From Gnetum montanum (taxonomy: Eukaryota; Streptophyta; Gnetopsida; Gnetales; Gnetaceae), in contig MNCI01026985.1 in assembly GCA_015680685.1 (NCBI GenBank), forward strand, positions 1-64,000: 64,000 bases of DNA. The letters are read 5' to 3'. Numbering within the stretch: position 1 is the stretch's first letter; the number at the start of each line of letters is the position of its first letter. Shown piece by piece: positions 1 through 12,107 of the stretch. The notes under the pieces are model-generated. The model searched no databases. It saw only the letters and a program-made list of their open reading frames with translations, and was not told the origin of the DNA. A program made the position numbers and the translations under genes.

Positions 1-3000
1 CATGCCTGAAGTCCAAATCGAGAGATGAACTTGTTCATGTAATTGTGGTATCATTAAAAGAAGGCTAAATAGCTACCATGATAATCATTGGTTTGATTGT
101 TTTAATATGAAAATCAATTTTAAGATTTCAAAAATATTTAGCTAAACTAGTTTACTAGGGACCATCACTTACAATGATAATATTTGTAAGACCTAGCAGG
201 AACTTGGACAGAGCCACTCAAGGCTCAATCACATGTTATGATTTTTCAATCATGGCATTTCAAAGTACTCAAATAACCATGATTTATATTATTTGTCGCA
301 TGCATTGTTTTTTACTCTAGCATGGCTTTTAGTTTTACCGGATTTGGCATTCACATGAACACTCACAACCGTGTACATAGTTACAACCACCTGAAAACCA
401 TGGGTAACTAAAATTAATTATAAGGGACCATGGCTTTGCAAAAGAATTAAGATAAATTATGTGGAAGTTTGGAGGTGTACGGCTTGGCCAATCAAATGGC
501 CATGGTTAGCCATACCAACCAAAAAACCATGACATGTGACAAAGCCATTCAAAAGAAGTTAGGCTTTCACTTATCCAATGCCCTTCCACAAACCACATTT
601 GCAAGATAAGCATAGACCCTCTAGATTATGATTCTTTAGAGCTAAAGTAATTTATCATGTTCTTATCCTCTATTCGACAATGAAAAGTTGTATACTATGA
701 TATTAGCAGATAAATGTATTTCATGTTTGTTTGGATACACAACTTGCACATCTTTTATAAAAGAATTGAATGAGTTGTTTATCTATATATGTACAGCCTC
801 TCTATTTACTTAGTACAAGTCAATGTTTTTTTGGATTGATACTAATTACCACTTAAATACTCTACAACTGCCTTGGAATTTTAGTTGACAATACCATACA
901 TCACTGTTTCAGGAGAGTCACTTAAAGGAAAACCAAAAAATACATAGAAAAAAAATAATTGAAGATTTTTTGAAGAAAGTGAAAATAAATAAAGATCAAG
1001 CTCTTTATCGAGGCAAATGGTGAAAAGAAATCATGTAGCTAACCCTATTTTATTGGGACAAGACTATGATGATGATGATAATGAGTTTTATTTTAACTAG
1101 TTGTAAATGTAAATGCTTATAAGCCATTATTAATGATACATATAACCTTTCATATGATTGTACTTTATAGTGTAACATTCAGTAGTATTATATAATCATT
1201 ATCTAGAGGCTCAATGCTCATCCCCCTAAGGTAAGGTTCTAGGAGGGTTGGTGGATGAGTGCAAGCCTAACTTCTTTCAAGTAGTTGCACTTAGGCTTGA
1301 TCCTAGGTATTATGACTTAAGAAATAGCTACCTTACTATCATTCCAAGTTATGGACCCTCTCCAAGACATATAGTCAAATTAATTTTATAACTTAGCATT
1401 TCCCACCAAAATTAAACCCATAACTTTGAACTTCCAAATTAAGATTCTTACTACTATGCTAACAACTCATCATTGCTCTTGTTGATACTTCTTATTGTTA
1501 ATTCCTTTGAAGACAAAAAAAATGATGAATACCTAAATCCTTTGCTTATAACCTGGCTTTTCCCATTAGAACCACTAAGCTAACATCTCTTGTGAATGTT
1601 TTTTGGAGTAGAGGAGGTGTTAAAAAGAGATATAGAAAAAATGGATCTTTTTGTAGAACTTAAATAGAACATAATTGTGTGTTGAGCACAAGTTATATCT
1701 AAACCTTAGCTAGTTGGCTCAAATGCTTTGCATGTTAGATGTATTCGTTTGAATCCCAATTCTAGCACATTGTAAGCTAGCTTGCAAGGATATTCCAAGC
1801 ATAGATAAGGCATTTTCTTTAAGACATAGTGGTATATCATGGAAAACCATATACCGATCCACATCCGTTTATGTGTCATTTCATATAACCCATCCATGTG
1901 CATTCCATGATCATCTTAATCATGCGTATGTGTGTCACTGGGTCCAACCTTGCTTGCTAGTAGGTGCCCGCTAGCAGGCCATGTTGGGATCCAAAGACAT
2001 GTTTAAATAATACAAAAAGTGTTTTATGTGTCAACCAACCTACATAGAATTGTAGTTCGCAATTGTAATAATAATTGCAAGGATGAGTGTTCAATTTCTT
2101 ACTTTTATAAATTTTGTATCTATTGTCACATATACTTAGAATTTTTTTCATACATGTACATGGTAAAGAACTTCATATGGGTATGTATGTTTGCCATGCA
2201 TACCCTCATTTACCATGCATCTGCCACATAATAGATGTGAACCAATTTATGGTTTGTTGTATACCATATTGACATAGTCATTGTAGAACTTGTAAATCTT
2301 AAATCCAATGCCACATTTATACTTTAGAGGAGATAAGATGAAAATTTGAGAATTTCAATAAGGGGACAGAAAACTAGTTTCAATTAAAATGTTAGGGGTA
2401 ACTCCCAAAGGAAATTCATTGTACTATCCTTTTTAATAATTGTGTTTGGATTGTAATTTTATAATATGACATCAAAATAGAAAACAACTTAATTTAAGAA
2501 TAATTAGTTACATCAACAAAGCCAATCCTATAACCAACACTGAAACCAACTATATATTACATCTTGTAATATGTTATGTCTTTTAAATGATACGTAACTT
2601 TTAAAAGGATCTATTTGTGGACACGTGTTATAAAATTCTCAACTTATTTTATGTTTTCCAAACACAAGCACAAGGGCATGAATGGGCATCAATTTCCAAC
2701 CCTGGAGGAGAGTTGATGAACTTTGTATGTGCCACAGGCCTGCTCTAACCCATAGTTTTGACCACAAAATAAAGGGGAAAAAGAAAAAGAAAACTCCAGG
2801 TGTAACAGTTAGGCTATATTTTAGAAACAAGTAATTCATGTTTTTTTGGTGGTTTTTCTAGGTGATTCTAGAAAATGAGAGGACCATAGTGGGGACAACT
2901 ATTGGCAAACTAACTACCACCAATGGGGTTTACCATAGCAATGATAGTCTACCATCGGTGCACAACAACATCGACAATGACAAGGAAAAACATATTCCAT

Positions 3001-4020
3001 GCATATTATGTGGTGGTGTTTCCATACACGTCATTGTTAGCATCCATCTTGGCTTTGTGAGAGACGAAGGTATGATGTTGGTGCCCAGTTAGTTCTTCCC
3101 ACTTCTCATCCTGAAATTTCTTCTATGATAAGATTCTTAAAGGTGAAGATATAACACCCTATATTTTTACATTTTGGTATGTATGTTCTTTTATTGAGAT
3201 TGTGTTGGTAGGTTACTAAGTGTGTTATGCTTGTTGGTAGTTTATATATTTTATCATTATGTAATTAATATCTCATGAACTTTCTTTGTCTTAGGTGTTA
3301 CCTTGTAGCAAAGTCCTAAAATATATATATATAATTCTCTCCTAGTTTTTTAATTGTTTATGATTATGATATAACTAGCTCTTTTTTAAAGGTTTAAAGG
3401 TTTATAATAATTGTTAAGGGCAATACAAAATGGAGATTTCCTTCAACTTGCTGGTGTTCATTGTTAACCACATTTTAAAGCTTTTGGAAATCAAAAGGAG
3501 GAATTTCATTGATGATGTAAATTATTAACTTAAATAACTTTGCCCACTAGCGTGGCAATACAATGTTAAGTCATAAAAACTCAAGGTCTCACCACAATTT
3601 CCTCGAAAGGGCACATTTTAGTCGTATGTTTCGAATTTTAATATTTTCTTTTTCTTTGAATTTTAAAATTAAAGTAAATATATCATCAAACTCTGTGAAC
3701 ACATGGTACATTACATGCTATTTAAACAATTTATTTTTAACAAGATTATTTAGAGGTTGGATGTGTGAGATAGGTAATTTTGTTTTGGCCGAGATTTTGG
3801 ACAAGATGCTAACTACCAATTTGGCTAAATAATATTTTGTCAATAATAACCATCAAGAGAGGTTATAGGTAATGTTAAATAATATTCCACACATCAAGCT
3901 ACACAGAGAGCTTATCTTTAACATTATCCATAATATTAACATATTTGTTCCAAACAATCTATGGCTTCTATGTTTATATCTTCTTATTGCAATGCACAGG
4001 GAATAAAATTCCATAGTTCC
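1..4020. other. AT-rich spacer without a recognisable gene
   Basis: This stretch is AT-rich and contains only short reading frames on both strands (all under 90 codons) with no family I recognise. The frames around 1706-1903 (minus), 2862-3092 (plus) and 3563-3832 (plus) have biased, low-complexity translations and no conserved motif. No tRNA or rRNA gene was seen. It is probably old transposon-derived DNA too decayed to classify. Confidence 0.6.
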
Positions 4021-4027
4021 AAAGTAG

Positions 4028-4222
4028 TATGTATAGAAACAAAAATCCATGAAAATTCAAAATATTTTTCAACACAAGATTTAGTACCAAACTTGAAATT
4101 AGTTAATTCAATGTACAAAAAATAAAGTTTGAAAGTCATAGGAATATGTATGGAAACAATCAGTGAAAATTCAAAATATTTTACATCGTAACATTTAGTA
4201 CCAAACTTGGAATTAGTTATCC
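4028..4222. repeat. Imperfect tandem duplication, about 115 bp period
   Basis: Two diverged copies lie side by side (about 4028-4110 and 4143-4222). Both contain the run AATTCAAAATATTTT followed by ATTTAGTACCAAACTTG and then AATTAGTTA. The duplication makes a short minus-strand frame (3984-4232) look repetitive; that frame is a by-product and not a gene. Confidence 0.7.
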
Positions 4223-4839
4223 TTCTTATCATGAAATCATAGTGATATGAAAATAAATAGACTTTAGTAAAATTGCAACTTGGATAATTTTTAATATAAT
4301 AGATGAACTAAATTATAAATCTTCCATGCTAAGTCTTCTGCCATTCTTGTTGGAGTGGTTGGTCAACATTGGAGAGCATGGAGTGTTGAAATCTTACTTT
4401 TGTGGCTTCCATGCTGGGGGCATGTAGTTTCTACACTAGGGGGAAAAGTTTCCAAGCTAAGGGGAAAACTCCCGCTCCTCCACATTGGGGGTAATTTGGA
4501 TTTACCCTCCCTAAAGTTATTCTAGCATAGAAAAATGTATACCCTCCATAAAACCCATCAAATTGCCATTTTTGGCATTTTAAAAAGGTAATTTTGATCC
4601 CCACCACACCCCCACATGATCCCCACACAACCCTACCTCCCAACGCAAATATAGACAGTAGGTGGCTTTTTTTCACTTAGGAAATGAGGCTTTGACCACT
4701 TATGAGGCATTTTTTAGCCCCAAAAGTATGAAATATGTGAAATTGTCCTTCATGGGTTACAATCTTCACATTTACAATGAAGTTTTACCTTAGGTTTTAT
4801 GGGCTGAAAGCTACATGATGAAAATTGGCTTCAAGAGGA

Positions 4840-4930
4840 AAATTTTTTGTGGTGTTTCAATGGTCCCTCTTTGTTGGTGTTTGAAGGATTGACTTGAGAG
4901 GCATCGATAGGAATACAAAACACCAGTGCA
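4840..4930 (-). repeat. Tat-like LTR fragment (U3 side)
   Basis: The plus-strand words GTGTTTCAATGG, CCCTCTTTGTTG and CATCGATA match the same words in the LTR of Tat copy 2 at 49263-49325 and, reversed, in the LTR of copy 1 near 40310-40370. It lies only about 85 bases past the end of the integrase fragment, as a 3' LTR should. The inner LTR boundary and the rest of this LTR (below 4840) were not resolved. Confidence 0.55.
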
Positions 4931-5014
4931 TATTATAATGCTACAATGCATACAAGCCATATGGGATGATGAAAATAGGCTCACTTGCCAATGATTTTTT
5001 GACTACATGTATTA

Positions 5015-6060
5015 TCACTTTAGATAGGAATGATTAACCAAGTTGGCCAACTCATTCCCATCCATGTTAGCTATCATAAATGCTCCATTACCATTGGGCT
5101 TGGTCACAAGGAAGAGTCCTTCCCAGTTGGCTGAGAATTTGTCCGCATGCTCATGGACAATTTTAAGGACTAGGTCATCCTTCTTGATCTTACACATTAT
5201 CAATTTATTATGATGCTACCACTTCTACCTCTCTTGATAGTATCTGATGTGAGCAACTGCTTACATATGTTACTCCTTCATTGAGTCTAGGGCTATTGTC
5301 TGTAACTCTTTGTTTAGTTGCCATGCAATAGGTTGTTCTATATGCCCATAATGCATGAATAAGCCACTCATGCCATTTGTGCTTGTTGTTATTGAGCATA
5401 TTTTATAGTAAGTTGATGATGGCCTTGTTGCTTGCTTTTGCTTGTCCATTGGCTTAAGGATAATAAGGCATTGAGAAAGAATTCTTAATGCCTAGGTCAT
5501 GGCAGAAATATTTTGTTTCTTATATGCTAAATTATAGTCCATTATCTATAACTATGATCATGGTATGCCAAAGCAAGCTATAATGTTATTTGGAATGAAT
5601 TTGCAAACCTACGTAGATATAGTCTGCCTTAGGGGAATAGCCTCAATCCACTTCGTAAAGTATTTAGTTGTAATGATGATGAAGCTATGTCTTGCAGAAG
5701 ACTTAGGCATTATGGATCCAATGATATCCAACCCCCATTGTTGAAATGGACATGTTATTTGAGTGGTATGCAACTCAGTTGGTGGTACATGTATAAGGTT
5801 GCTATATCATTGGCATGTTTCACACTACTTAACCTTCTACATGTAATGATTTTTCATATGTAGCCAATAGTAGCCTAACCATCTAATCTTAGTGGTCATA
5901 GCTCTTGGTCCTATATGTCCTCCACAAGCATCCTTGTGAAACTCCTCTAAGATTATTCTAGCTTCAGTTTTACCTTATCACTTTAGGAGTATGCCATCAT
6001 AGGATTGTCAACATAATGTGTTATCACCGATGATGAAATATTACTTTGATCACTTCCATA
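5015..6060 (-). pseudogene. Tat-like integrase, degraded
   Basis: Integrase would insert the reverse-transcribed element into nuclear DNA. On the minus strand the HHCC zinc-binding region (GGHIGPRAM-like, about 5990-5880) is followed by the catalytic core with a DNG box and a PYYP..NGQA box, then WHEWLIHALWAYRTTY (about 5380-5330). The C-terminal part, with KKDDLVLK and an SANWEGLF-type stretch, is at 5203-5015. The acid expected after NGQA appears to be lysine (NGQAKAS against NGQAEAT in copy 1), so the DDE triad is broken. Several stops and frameshifts interrupt it. The order fits a Ty3/gypsy pol read right to left. Confidence 0.75.
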
Positions 6061-6327
6061 TGGCATCCTTTTGACTAGTACTTAGGCTTGTGAGGATTTG
6101 CCATGCATAAGGTAAAATTTGATACCATCATACCATTCTATGGAAGGAGCAATATAAATGATGGCCATAAAGGTATGTTTAGTGTTCTATGTGATAGGAG
6201 TAGCACAATCCATGGTTAGAGTGGACAACTTACTAAACTCTAACATCACACTAAGGGATAATGTTGTGATTGTGTTAGCTATGGAATTCTCATTTAGGGT
6301 TATGTATTGGATATTAATGTCTGTGAA

Positions 6328-6720
6328 TTATTGTAACAATTGTTTTCCTAGGTCATAGTTTGATTGTAAGTGTTTGGCTTTACATGCATAGAGTTTGCTT
6401 ACTTGGTTAAACATGAGTTGTGAATCACCTTTGGTTGTTAAGCATCTAATTCCTAAGTCACAAGCTGCCATCATCCCTCTAATCAAACCCTTGTACTCCA
6501 TTATGTTGTTGGTACATGGGAACCCAAAACAATAGGTGAAGGGTCGGATCTCACTAGATGGGAATGTTATGATGGTAGCAACACTATCCCCATGGGCAAT
6601 TGAAGCTTCATTAAAGTGCATGCCCAACTCATAACCCTTGGGTACTTGGATAACTGTGTTAATATGGTCATCAGGGAATTTGGGATCTATGGTTGCTTGG
6701 TCATCAATAGGTGAAACTGT
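6328..6720 (-). pseudogene. Tat-like RNase H, degraded
   Basis: A 99-codon minus-strand frame (6627-6328) keeps the RNase H pattern of the Tat lineage: a FNEASIAHGDSVATIIT-type strand, then NNIMEYKGLIRGMMAA (the catalytic glutamate region) and TTKGDSQLMFNQ (the GDS box). The same blocks occur in copy 1 at 36860-37100 (FDGASTVRGSSAATVIT and RGNSMLVIKQ). The first aspartate position reads asparagine here. It follows the RT and precedes the integrase on the minus strand, as expected. Confidence 0.75.
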
Positions 6721-6739
6721 GAGTTGTATAGCTATAGCT

Positions 6740-8345
6740 TGACCTTTCGTTGAGGACTGAAAGATGTAATGAAGGTCAAAACATATGATTATGGATTTTC
6801 ATCGGACTATACAACTACTTTCATAAATGTTGATCATTATGAATCTAAGTGTGTTGTCCTTGCAAATGATGTTGACTTGGCTTCTAAAGAGCTACTATCT
6901 GCACTTCTTCAAAGACAAGACCAGTGCTAGACAATACTTCTCCACTTTAGTGTGTTAGGTCTTGTGAATAACTAATACATGGCTAAGGTAGTATACATAT
7001 ATTTCTGCTTCATCATCGCATTTTTGAAAAGTAGAGAGGTAATGGATATATTTGAGATAGCAAGGTAGATGTAGAATAGTTTACCCTCTTATGGAGGATA
7101 GATTGTCAGTAGTCATACCAACTCTTGCTTAAGGTTTTCAAATGTCTCTTGGCATTAAGTCATTCACTCATGGTGAACCCCTTTCTTAAGTAAGTTTTGC
7201 ATGAGTTGTCACTTATCCGTAAGTCTAGTAATAAACCTACAAATAAACTATAACCTATCTTGTAATCCTCAAAGCTCCTTACGGTTGGTAGGTTCTAATA
7301 ATTTGGATATAACCTTAAACTTATCAAGATCAACATGTATCATTGCTTTAGATACTACAAAGCCAAGCATCTTACCAATCTTGACATCAAAGACACATTT
7401 CTTGGGATTTAGCCTAAGCTCATATTTGAGGCATCATTTAAGCATAAGGTCTATGTCATTAGCATGATCATTGACCACTTTGGACTTAATGGCTATATCA
7501 TCTAAATAATTATTAAGTAATCCTAACATGTAATCGTTGAATATAAAGGTCATGGCTCATTGATAGGTCGCTCTAGCTTTTTGAAGGTCAAATGATATCA
7601 TAGTATAGCAAAGGCTAACCCATGGGACCATAAAGGTCATGCTCAATTGGTGCTCTATGTTGATCCTAATTTGGTTATATCCCAAGAATCCATCCATAAA
7701 GGAAAAAAAGGCATGTCCAACCATAGTATCGATAAGTTAATCAATACTAGGTAAAGGGAAGTCATCCTTAATGGTCACTTTATTTAGGCCTCGAAAATAA
7801 ATGCAAATACGGATACTCCTATTTTTCTTAGGGACTACCACTATGTTGAACATCCATTCCACGTAGTCAACAACCCTAATGAAAATAGCTTGCTAGAGCT
7901 TTGAGATCTCATCATGAACTTCCAAGGCCAAATTAGGTCTAATTTTGTGCACTTTCTGCTTAACTGATCTAATACTAGGATCTAGTATGATGTTATGCTA
8001 GAATAAACATGGGTCTAGGCCTAGCATGTCTTCATATGACCAAGAAAATGCCTTAATCTTGCTTTGTAGGACCTTGGTGATGTCTTGCGCATATTGAGGT
8101 TCCAACGAGAAACTTAGTTTAAAGGTTTTCTCCTCACCACTCTATGTTGTGATAAGAACCTCAACTAGAGAGTCTTTGGTTATGTTACCTACCTCTAGGG
8201 CAAGGGTTTTGACTAGGTTTTTAGGTCATTCTAGAGGTTTCTCTATTAAGGCTATGTGGTCTGCAAGACTCTTAGGCTTAAGATCTAGTCAATTAGGGTC
8301 GATACACTATTCAACATCATCATGAAGTCCATGTAGACACAAAGG
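6740..8345 (-). pseudogene. Tat-like reverse transcriptase, degraded
   Basis: Reverse transcriptase copies element RNA into DNA. Reading the minus strand from about 8345, the order is: a pre-RT region (SYEDMLGLDP), the finger block (FNIVVVPKKN), the FPLPSID block, FFSFMDGFLGYNQIRI, and the active-site block YLDDIAIKS near 7515-7490. LRLNPKKCVF and LGFVVSKA follow. All match the Tat copies elsewhere in the window block for block. Stops (many TAG) and at least one frameshift near 7200 make it a pseudogene. No credible start codon was chosen. Confidence 0.8.
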
Positions 8346-8594
8346 TAAACTAATTTGCTCCCAAGTACTCATACTTTGATCCTAGATATCAACCAAAAGC
8401 ATATTAAGTGGCTCTTGGGTAAAGGTAAATAAATAATGCTAAAATGCTATGAAATTTTGCAAATACAATAAATCTAATGTAAACAAGGCTATCCAAGGTC
8501 ATCAATGATATAGGCACAATTCAATAAATTATCATAAACGTCAAACAAGGGGAAATATAAAAAACAAGGCTAAAAATGGTCACCTAAGATTACA

Positions 8595-8980
8595 ATTTCA
8601 CTAGTTTTAGGCCTTAGTGGGCCATGATGCCAGTTTAGAGTCTTGGTGGACTATGATGCCAATTTAAAGCATTAGTAGGTCATGATCACATGGTGTCAAA
8701 CAATGGTCAAGAAAGGTCAAATCCCACTATTTGATACCATTAGAAGGCCAAAGAAGCTAAATAAGGCTATAATAAGACAAATAAAGAACATATATGGTTG
8801 TATAAAGGCTATAGAAGGTCAACAAAATCAAAAATGCAACACAAGTCCAAAGCAATCCAAAACACTATGTAATAAGGCAAAATATCAAGCAAAATAGGCT
8901 GCATATGGTGAAATTTGGCTAATGTAGGTCAAAAAAGGTTAGGTTTTGCTAGTTTTAGGCCTTAGTTGGCCATGATTTAA
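8595..8980. repeat. Degenerate repeat units related to Tat array A
   Basis: Units of the form CTAGTTTTAGGCC plus TTAGTGGGCCATGATG occur near 8598-8690 (three decayed copies) and again near 8948-8975. They are the same sequence, in the same relative orientation, as the array beside protease in Tat copy 2 (59.17-59.40 kb). Here the array is only about 250 bases from the start of the RT fragment, with no antisense gene between. Confidence 0.6.
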
Positions 8981-9385
8981 GGATACAAGGGTATTAAGTG
9001 AGTTTGGACATTAGTCTAAGCTATTTCTAAGCAATTTTAATCAAAAAATCAAGTGTTTTGAGGCTTCCATGCTAGGCTCCCCTTATTTCCATGTTGGTCA
9101 ACATGGAAGAAGGGACCCTTAGCATGGAAACTAGAGAAAGTGGGTTTTGGAGCATCTAAAGGTATAAAATTGAAGTTTTAGGACCTTCCCAAGGTAGTGT
9201 AGGACCAAATCTATCAAAATTGGGCACTTAGGAGGTTTGTAAAGGTCAAAAAGTAGGTTTTGAAGCCTTCCCTCCTTGTTTCCACAATAGCTAGCATGGA
9301 GAACCAAGTTTTAAGCAAACATAGGGTCAAACATGATTAAACAAGTAGCTGGAACCTAGATTAGGGAGTTGTGCATTCCCTAGCT

Positions 9386-9598
9386 TCATTGAGGCAATTT
9401 GAGATAGTTTTGGATGTCAAAACATGTTGAAGTGGATTTTCCCTTTTTAGCCATGTTGAGCATAGTATCCTTAGCATGGAAAGATGGGAGAAATTCTTTT
9501 TGTGAATTCATCGATGTTATGGTTGTCTCTTTTTCTCCATCTTTCTTGTTCTTTTTCTTTCTCCATTCTATCGCTACCGGAGGTTCGCTCTTAGTCAT
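9386..9598 (-). pseudogene. Start of a gag-like reading frame (MTKSEPPVAIEW)
   Basis: This 70-codon minus-strand frame begins just inside a putative U5/primer-site region and starts MTKSEPPVAIEW, followed by lysine-rich sequence. A homologous start, with MTKREPPIAI, occurs on the minus strand near 47985. Two independent copies of the same start in the same context (U5, primer site, gag) argue that it is the real gag N-terminus of a Tat-related subfamily. The frame is truncated after about 70 codons and no gag domain motif is visible. Confidence 0.45.
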
Positions 9599-9599
9599 G

Positions 9600-9990
9600 G
9601 GGGTCCAGACCCAAATTTTTTCGATTTTCCCCTAACCCCTACACATTCGGTAGCCACTATGATATCTCCAAATCCGTATCAGCCATACAATAACTCAGCC
9701 AATGGACCTTTCACCAAAGCAAGGTATCAAAGACTGTGTTGTGTGTGCAGATGAAAATCATGCAACAATGTATTGGATCTAGAGGGAACACTTGGAATGG
9801 ATCAGTGCTGAAGTAGCTATGCAAAGAGCAAGATTGTTGGCATGCTTATGGATAGACAACGAAGAGCGCGATCTTGGTGATGGCAGCAGTAGACTTCTTC
9901 TCTCTTCTTTCTTCTCTCTCAGCTGTCAAATAAGGCTTGATGTCAAATGTATAAAGTGTTCACTCTTGTTGTTGTAAACACCAGTTTTGT
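9600..9990 (-). repeat. U5 and primer-site region of the old Tat-like element
   Basis: This block is homologous to 48000-48400: both share CTTAGTCATGGGGG, CCTAACCCCTACAC, CAGCCAATG, GTGTGCAGATG and TTATGGATA in the same order. Read on the minus strand the block ends in GTGGCTACCGAATGTGTAGG just before the gag start, which looks like a decayed primer-binding site. The exact LTR end is uncertain. Confidence 0.45.
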
Positions 9991-10121
9991 CTTATCTTGT
10001 AATGATGATCCGTTAACATGTCATCCCATTTACCATTAGTTCCATTCAAGTCAATAATCTCATACCTTCCCAATATTTTGTAAGGAACTCGAGGACGATT
10101 TTTTATTCAGTCATGTGGGTA

Positions 10122-10885
10122 TGATGGGACGCGATATCGCGGTACGCCGCCAAGTCTATAAATAAGAGGCGGCTCTCCCTTGTTTTTCATTCTAGTCCTA
10201 GACCGTAGCTAAACTCTAGTAGTTTTACCTCTCCAGAGATAGAATAATTTCCATGTGCCCACAATAGGAGCTCCAAAGTGAACGGATCTTTATTCTAGCA
10301 AATATTGTACTTGAATACAAGTTTGTGTACGGAAATAAAAACGAACTTCTTGGATAAACCTTGCAGTGCATGGACTAAGCTAGATAGGACTTTATTTATT
10401 GTTATTTATTGTTTACCATTTAAATGTTTTAGTAGTTAACTAAATCTCTCTCAACCCTTCTCCCATAGTTAAGTGCATTCAGTACGATCACTTCGAGCAC
10501 GTGTGTTACGCTTGGTAATCACAGTAACGAATAGCGTTTGGTAACCAAGGTTACATTGGTTCAGGGTGTGAATGGTAAGTGGGAACGAATGTTGATGGTA
10601 GGTTAATTAAGGCTTAGTTAGTTAGTTAAAGTTAGTTAATTAGTCTCTTCACCCTTCACCTCATTAGCATACGAGATAAAACAGAAAAGATATAAAAATC
10701 ATATACCTCAGACTTACTTAACCATACAACTGTGACAAATACAAGTAAGTCTGGGAAGACAACGAACGATTAACCTTAAATGTTCCATGAGGCGTGTAGG
10801 CACTTAGTCTACGGAGTTCGACCAGATCGTGCTTGTAACGCTCGTATTTGTATGGTTGAGTGTAGGGGTACCTTGCCACTCATCA
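10122..10885 (+). repeat. Athila-type LTR (copy 1 of 3)
   Basis: It starts TGATGGGACGCGATATCG and ends CACTCATCA, the same ends as the LTRs at 21770-22571 and 23000-23832. A TATAAATA box lies at 10157. No internal region follows; instead two more LTR-tail segments come after it. No clean target-site duplication was seen (GGGTA on the left, GTTAG on the right), so this is an old solo or rearranged LTR. Confidence 0.8.
10157..10164 (+). promoter_or_regulatory. TATA box of LTR copy 1
   Basis: TATAAATA, preceded by a GCGATATCGC palindrome and followed by AGAGGCGGCTCTCC. It is identical in place and flank to the boxes at 21856 and 23111 in the sister LTRs, so it is the likely LTR core promoter. 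Confidence 0.7.
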
Positions 10886-11088
10886 GTTAGAAACTACATC
10901 ATACACCTCACTTTGGACTAAACCATATGTGACAAAGGAAATACGAGTCTAGGTGGGAAGACAGTGAACTGCGATTAGCGAGTAACTATCTAGATACCAC
11001 AACTAGCCCATCTGCGGAGTTTGATCGAATCGTACGTGAAACGCTCGTATTCGTATGGTTGAGTGTAGAGGTACCTCGCCACTCATCA
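10886..11088 (+). repeat. Second, diverged Athila LTR tail
   Basis: About 200 bases repeat the last fifth of the preceding LTR in diverged form: GACTAAACCATATGTGAC, GGGAAGACAGTGAAC, GGAGTTTGATCG, then the tail GGTACCTCGCCACTCATCA. The divergence from 10690-10885 is high, so this looks like the end of a different LTR copy joined here rather than a recent tandem duplication. Confidence 0.65.
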
Positions 11089-11092
11089 CTCA

Positions 11093-11405
11093 TAGTTAAC
11101 CTTTGGCCTAAAGCAGGATTGGTGAATGGTGCACTTGGCATGATTCACAGTATTACGTATCCTTAGGGTAAATAGCCACTTGCATTACCATCATACGTTA
11201 TTGTTGATTTTGACTCCTACATCAGATGTGCCTTTAATAATGGTAATCCTCATCATGTGCCAATTATACCTGTGGTTCGAGGAGCATCTCATCAGTTATT
11301 GTTACAGTTGGCATGGGCCATGACTATTCATAAATCTCAAGGAATGACACTAGATAAGGCTACTATTGACATTGGTTCAAGAGAAGTTATGGGTCTAACA
11401 TTTGT
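11093..11405 (+). pseudogene. Pif1/Helitron-type DNA helicase fragment
   Basis: The plus strand encodes, with small frame breaks, GLVNGALGMIHSI (about 11122), then a PIIPVVRGASHQLLL block, then LAWAMTIHKSQGMTLDKAT and GSREVMGLTF (about 11310-11402). These are the C-terminal motifs of Pif1-family helicases, in particular the conserved HKSQG motif, and are typical of Helitron RepHel proteins and plant Pif1 genes. Only about 100 codons are present. It lies between two copies of the Athila LTR tail. Whether it came from a Helitron or from a captured host gene cannot be told. Confidence 0.75.
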
Positions 11406-11444
11406 TTCGTATGATTGAGTGTAGGGGTACCTCGCCACTCATCA
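11406..11444 (+). repeat. Third Athila LTR tail, about 39 bases
   Basis: The segment GATTGAGTGTAGGGGTACC followed by TCGCCACTCATCA repeats the last 39 bases of the LTRs ending at 10885 and 11088, directly after the helicase fragment. It is followed by about 250 bases of AT-rich sequence (11445-11690) with nothing recognisable. Confidence 0.75.
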
Positions 11445-11690
11445 TTAGGCATATTGAGTTCACAGTTATTATTGTATTTTGCCTTTTGCTCAATCTTATT
11501 ATATAGCTCTGTAATGTTTGTTGCAATAATTGTGCAATGTATTCCTTCATCAACATATACGAAATATATAAACTTTTATTTTAACCAATTTATATTTACC
11601 GGTATATATTATTTGAAATGCAAATAGTGATGATAACTTAAAATATAAAAAAAATAATTAAATTCTACTCATAGCTTGCGAAACCGCTCC

Positions 11691-12076
11691 ACTAGCTTAT
11701 ATATATATATATATCAATTGGCTGAGATGATTTAAAAAAAATGATGTCAACCAAACCCAATTATTGGACGAGGTAACAAGATAACTAAAAACGGAATCAC
11801 TTATCCCTTCTTTGTTTCTCTACCACTTACCCAATTTAGTTTTACCCTCGATCAAGTTTGCTCTTTCTTTGTTTGTTCATGGCATTTTTGAGCATTATTT
11901 AGGCAAGAGATTTATTTCTCAAAAATACCATGAACAAACAAAAATAGAGCAAACTTGACCGAGAAGGTAAAACTAAATTGGGTAAGTGATAGAGAAACAA
12001 AGGATGTACCTCAACCATTAGTCGGGCTTAGTTAACATCATTTTTTAAAAAAATCATATCGGCCAATTGATAGATA

Positions 12077-12107
<31 letters not shown>

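Larger units (their letters stand above)
4840..9990 (-). mobile_element. Old, degraded Tat-like Ty3/gypsy retrotransposon
   Basis: Read on the minus strand this interval runs U5/primer site, gag start, a short repeat array, RT, RNase H, integrase and an LTR scrap, which is the order of a Ty3/gypsy element. Its RT, integrase and LTR words match the two younger Tat-like copies in this window (25.8-41.9 kb and 48.1-64 kb), but at much lower identity and with many stops and frameshifts. It lacks most of gag and protease. It also lacks the antisense gene found between protease and RT in the younger copies, and the post-integrase array. It could be a related subfamily or an internally deleted copy. 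Confidence 0.75.
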
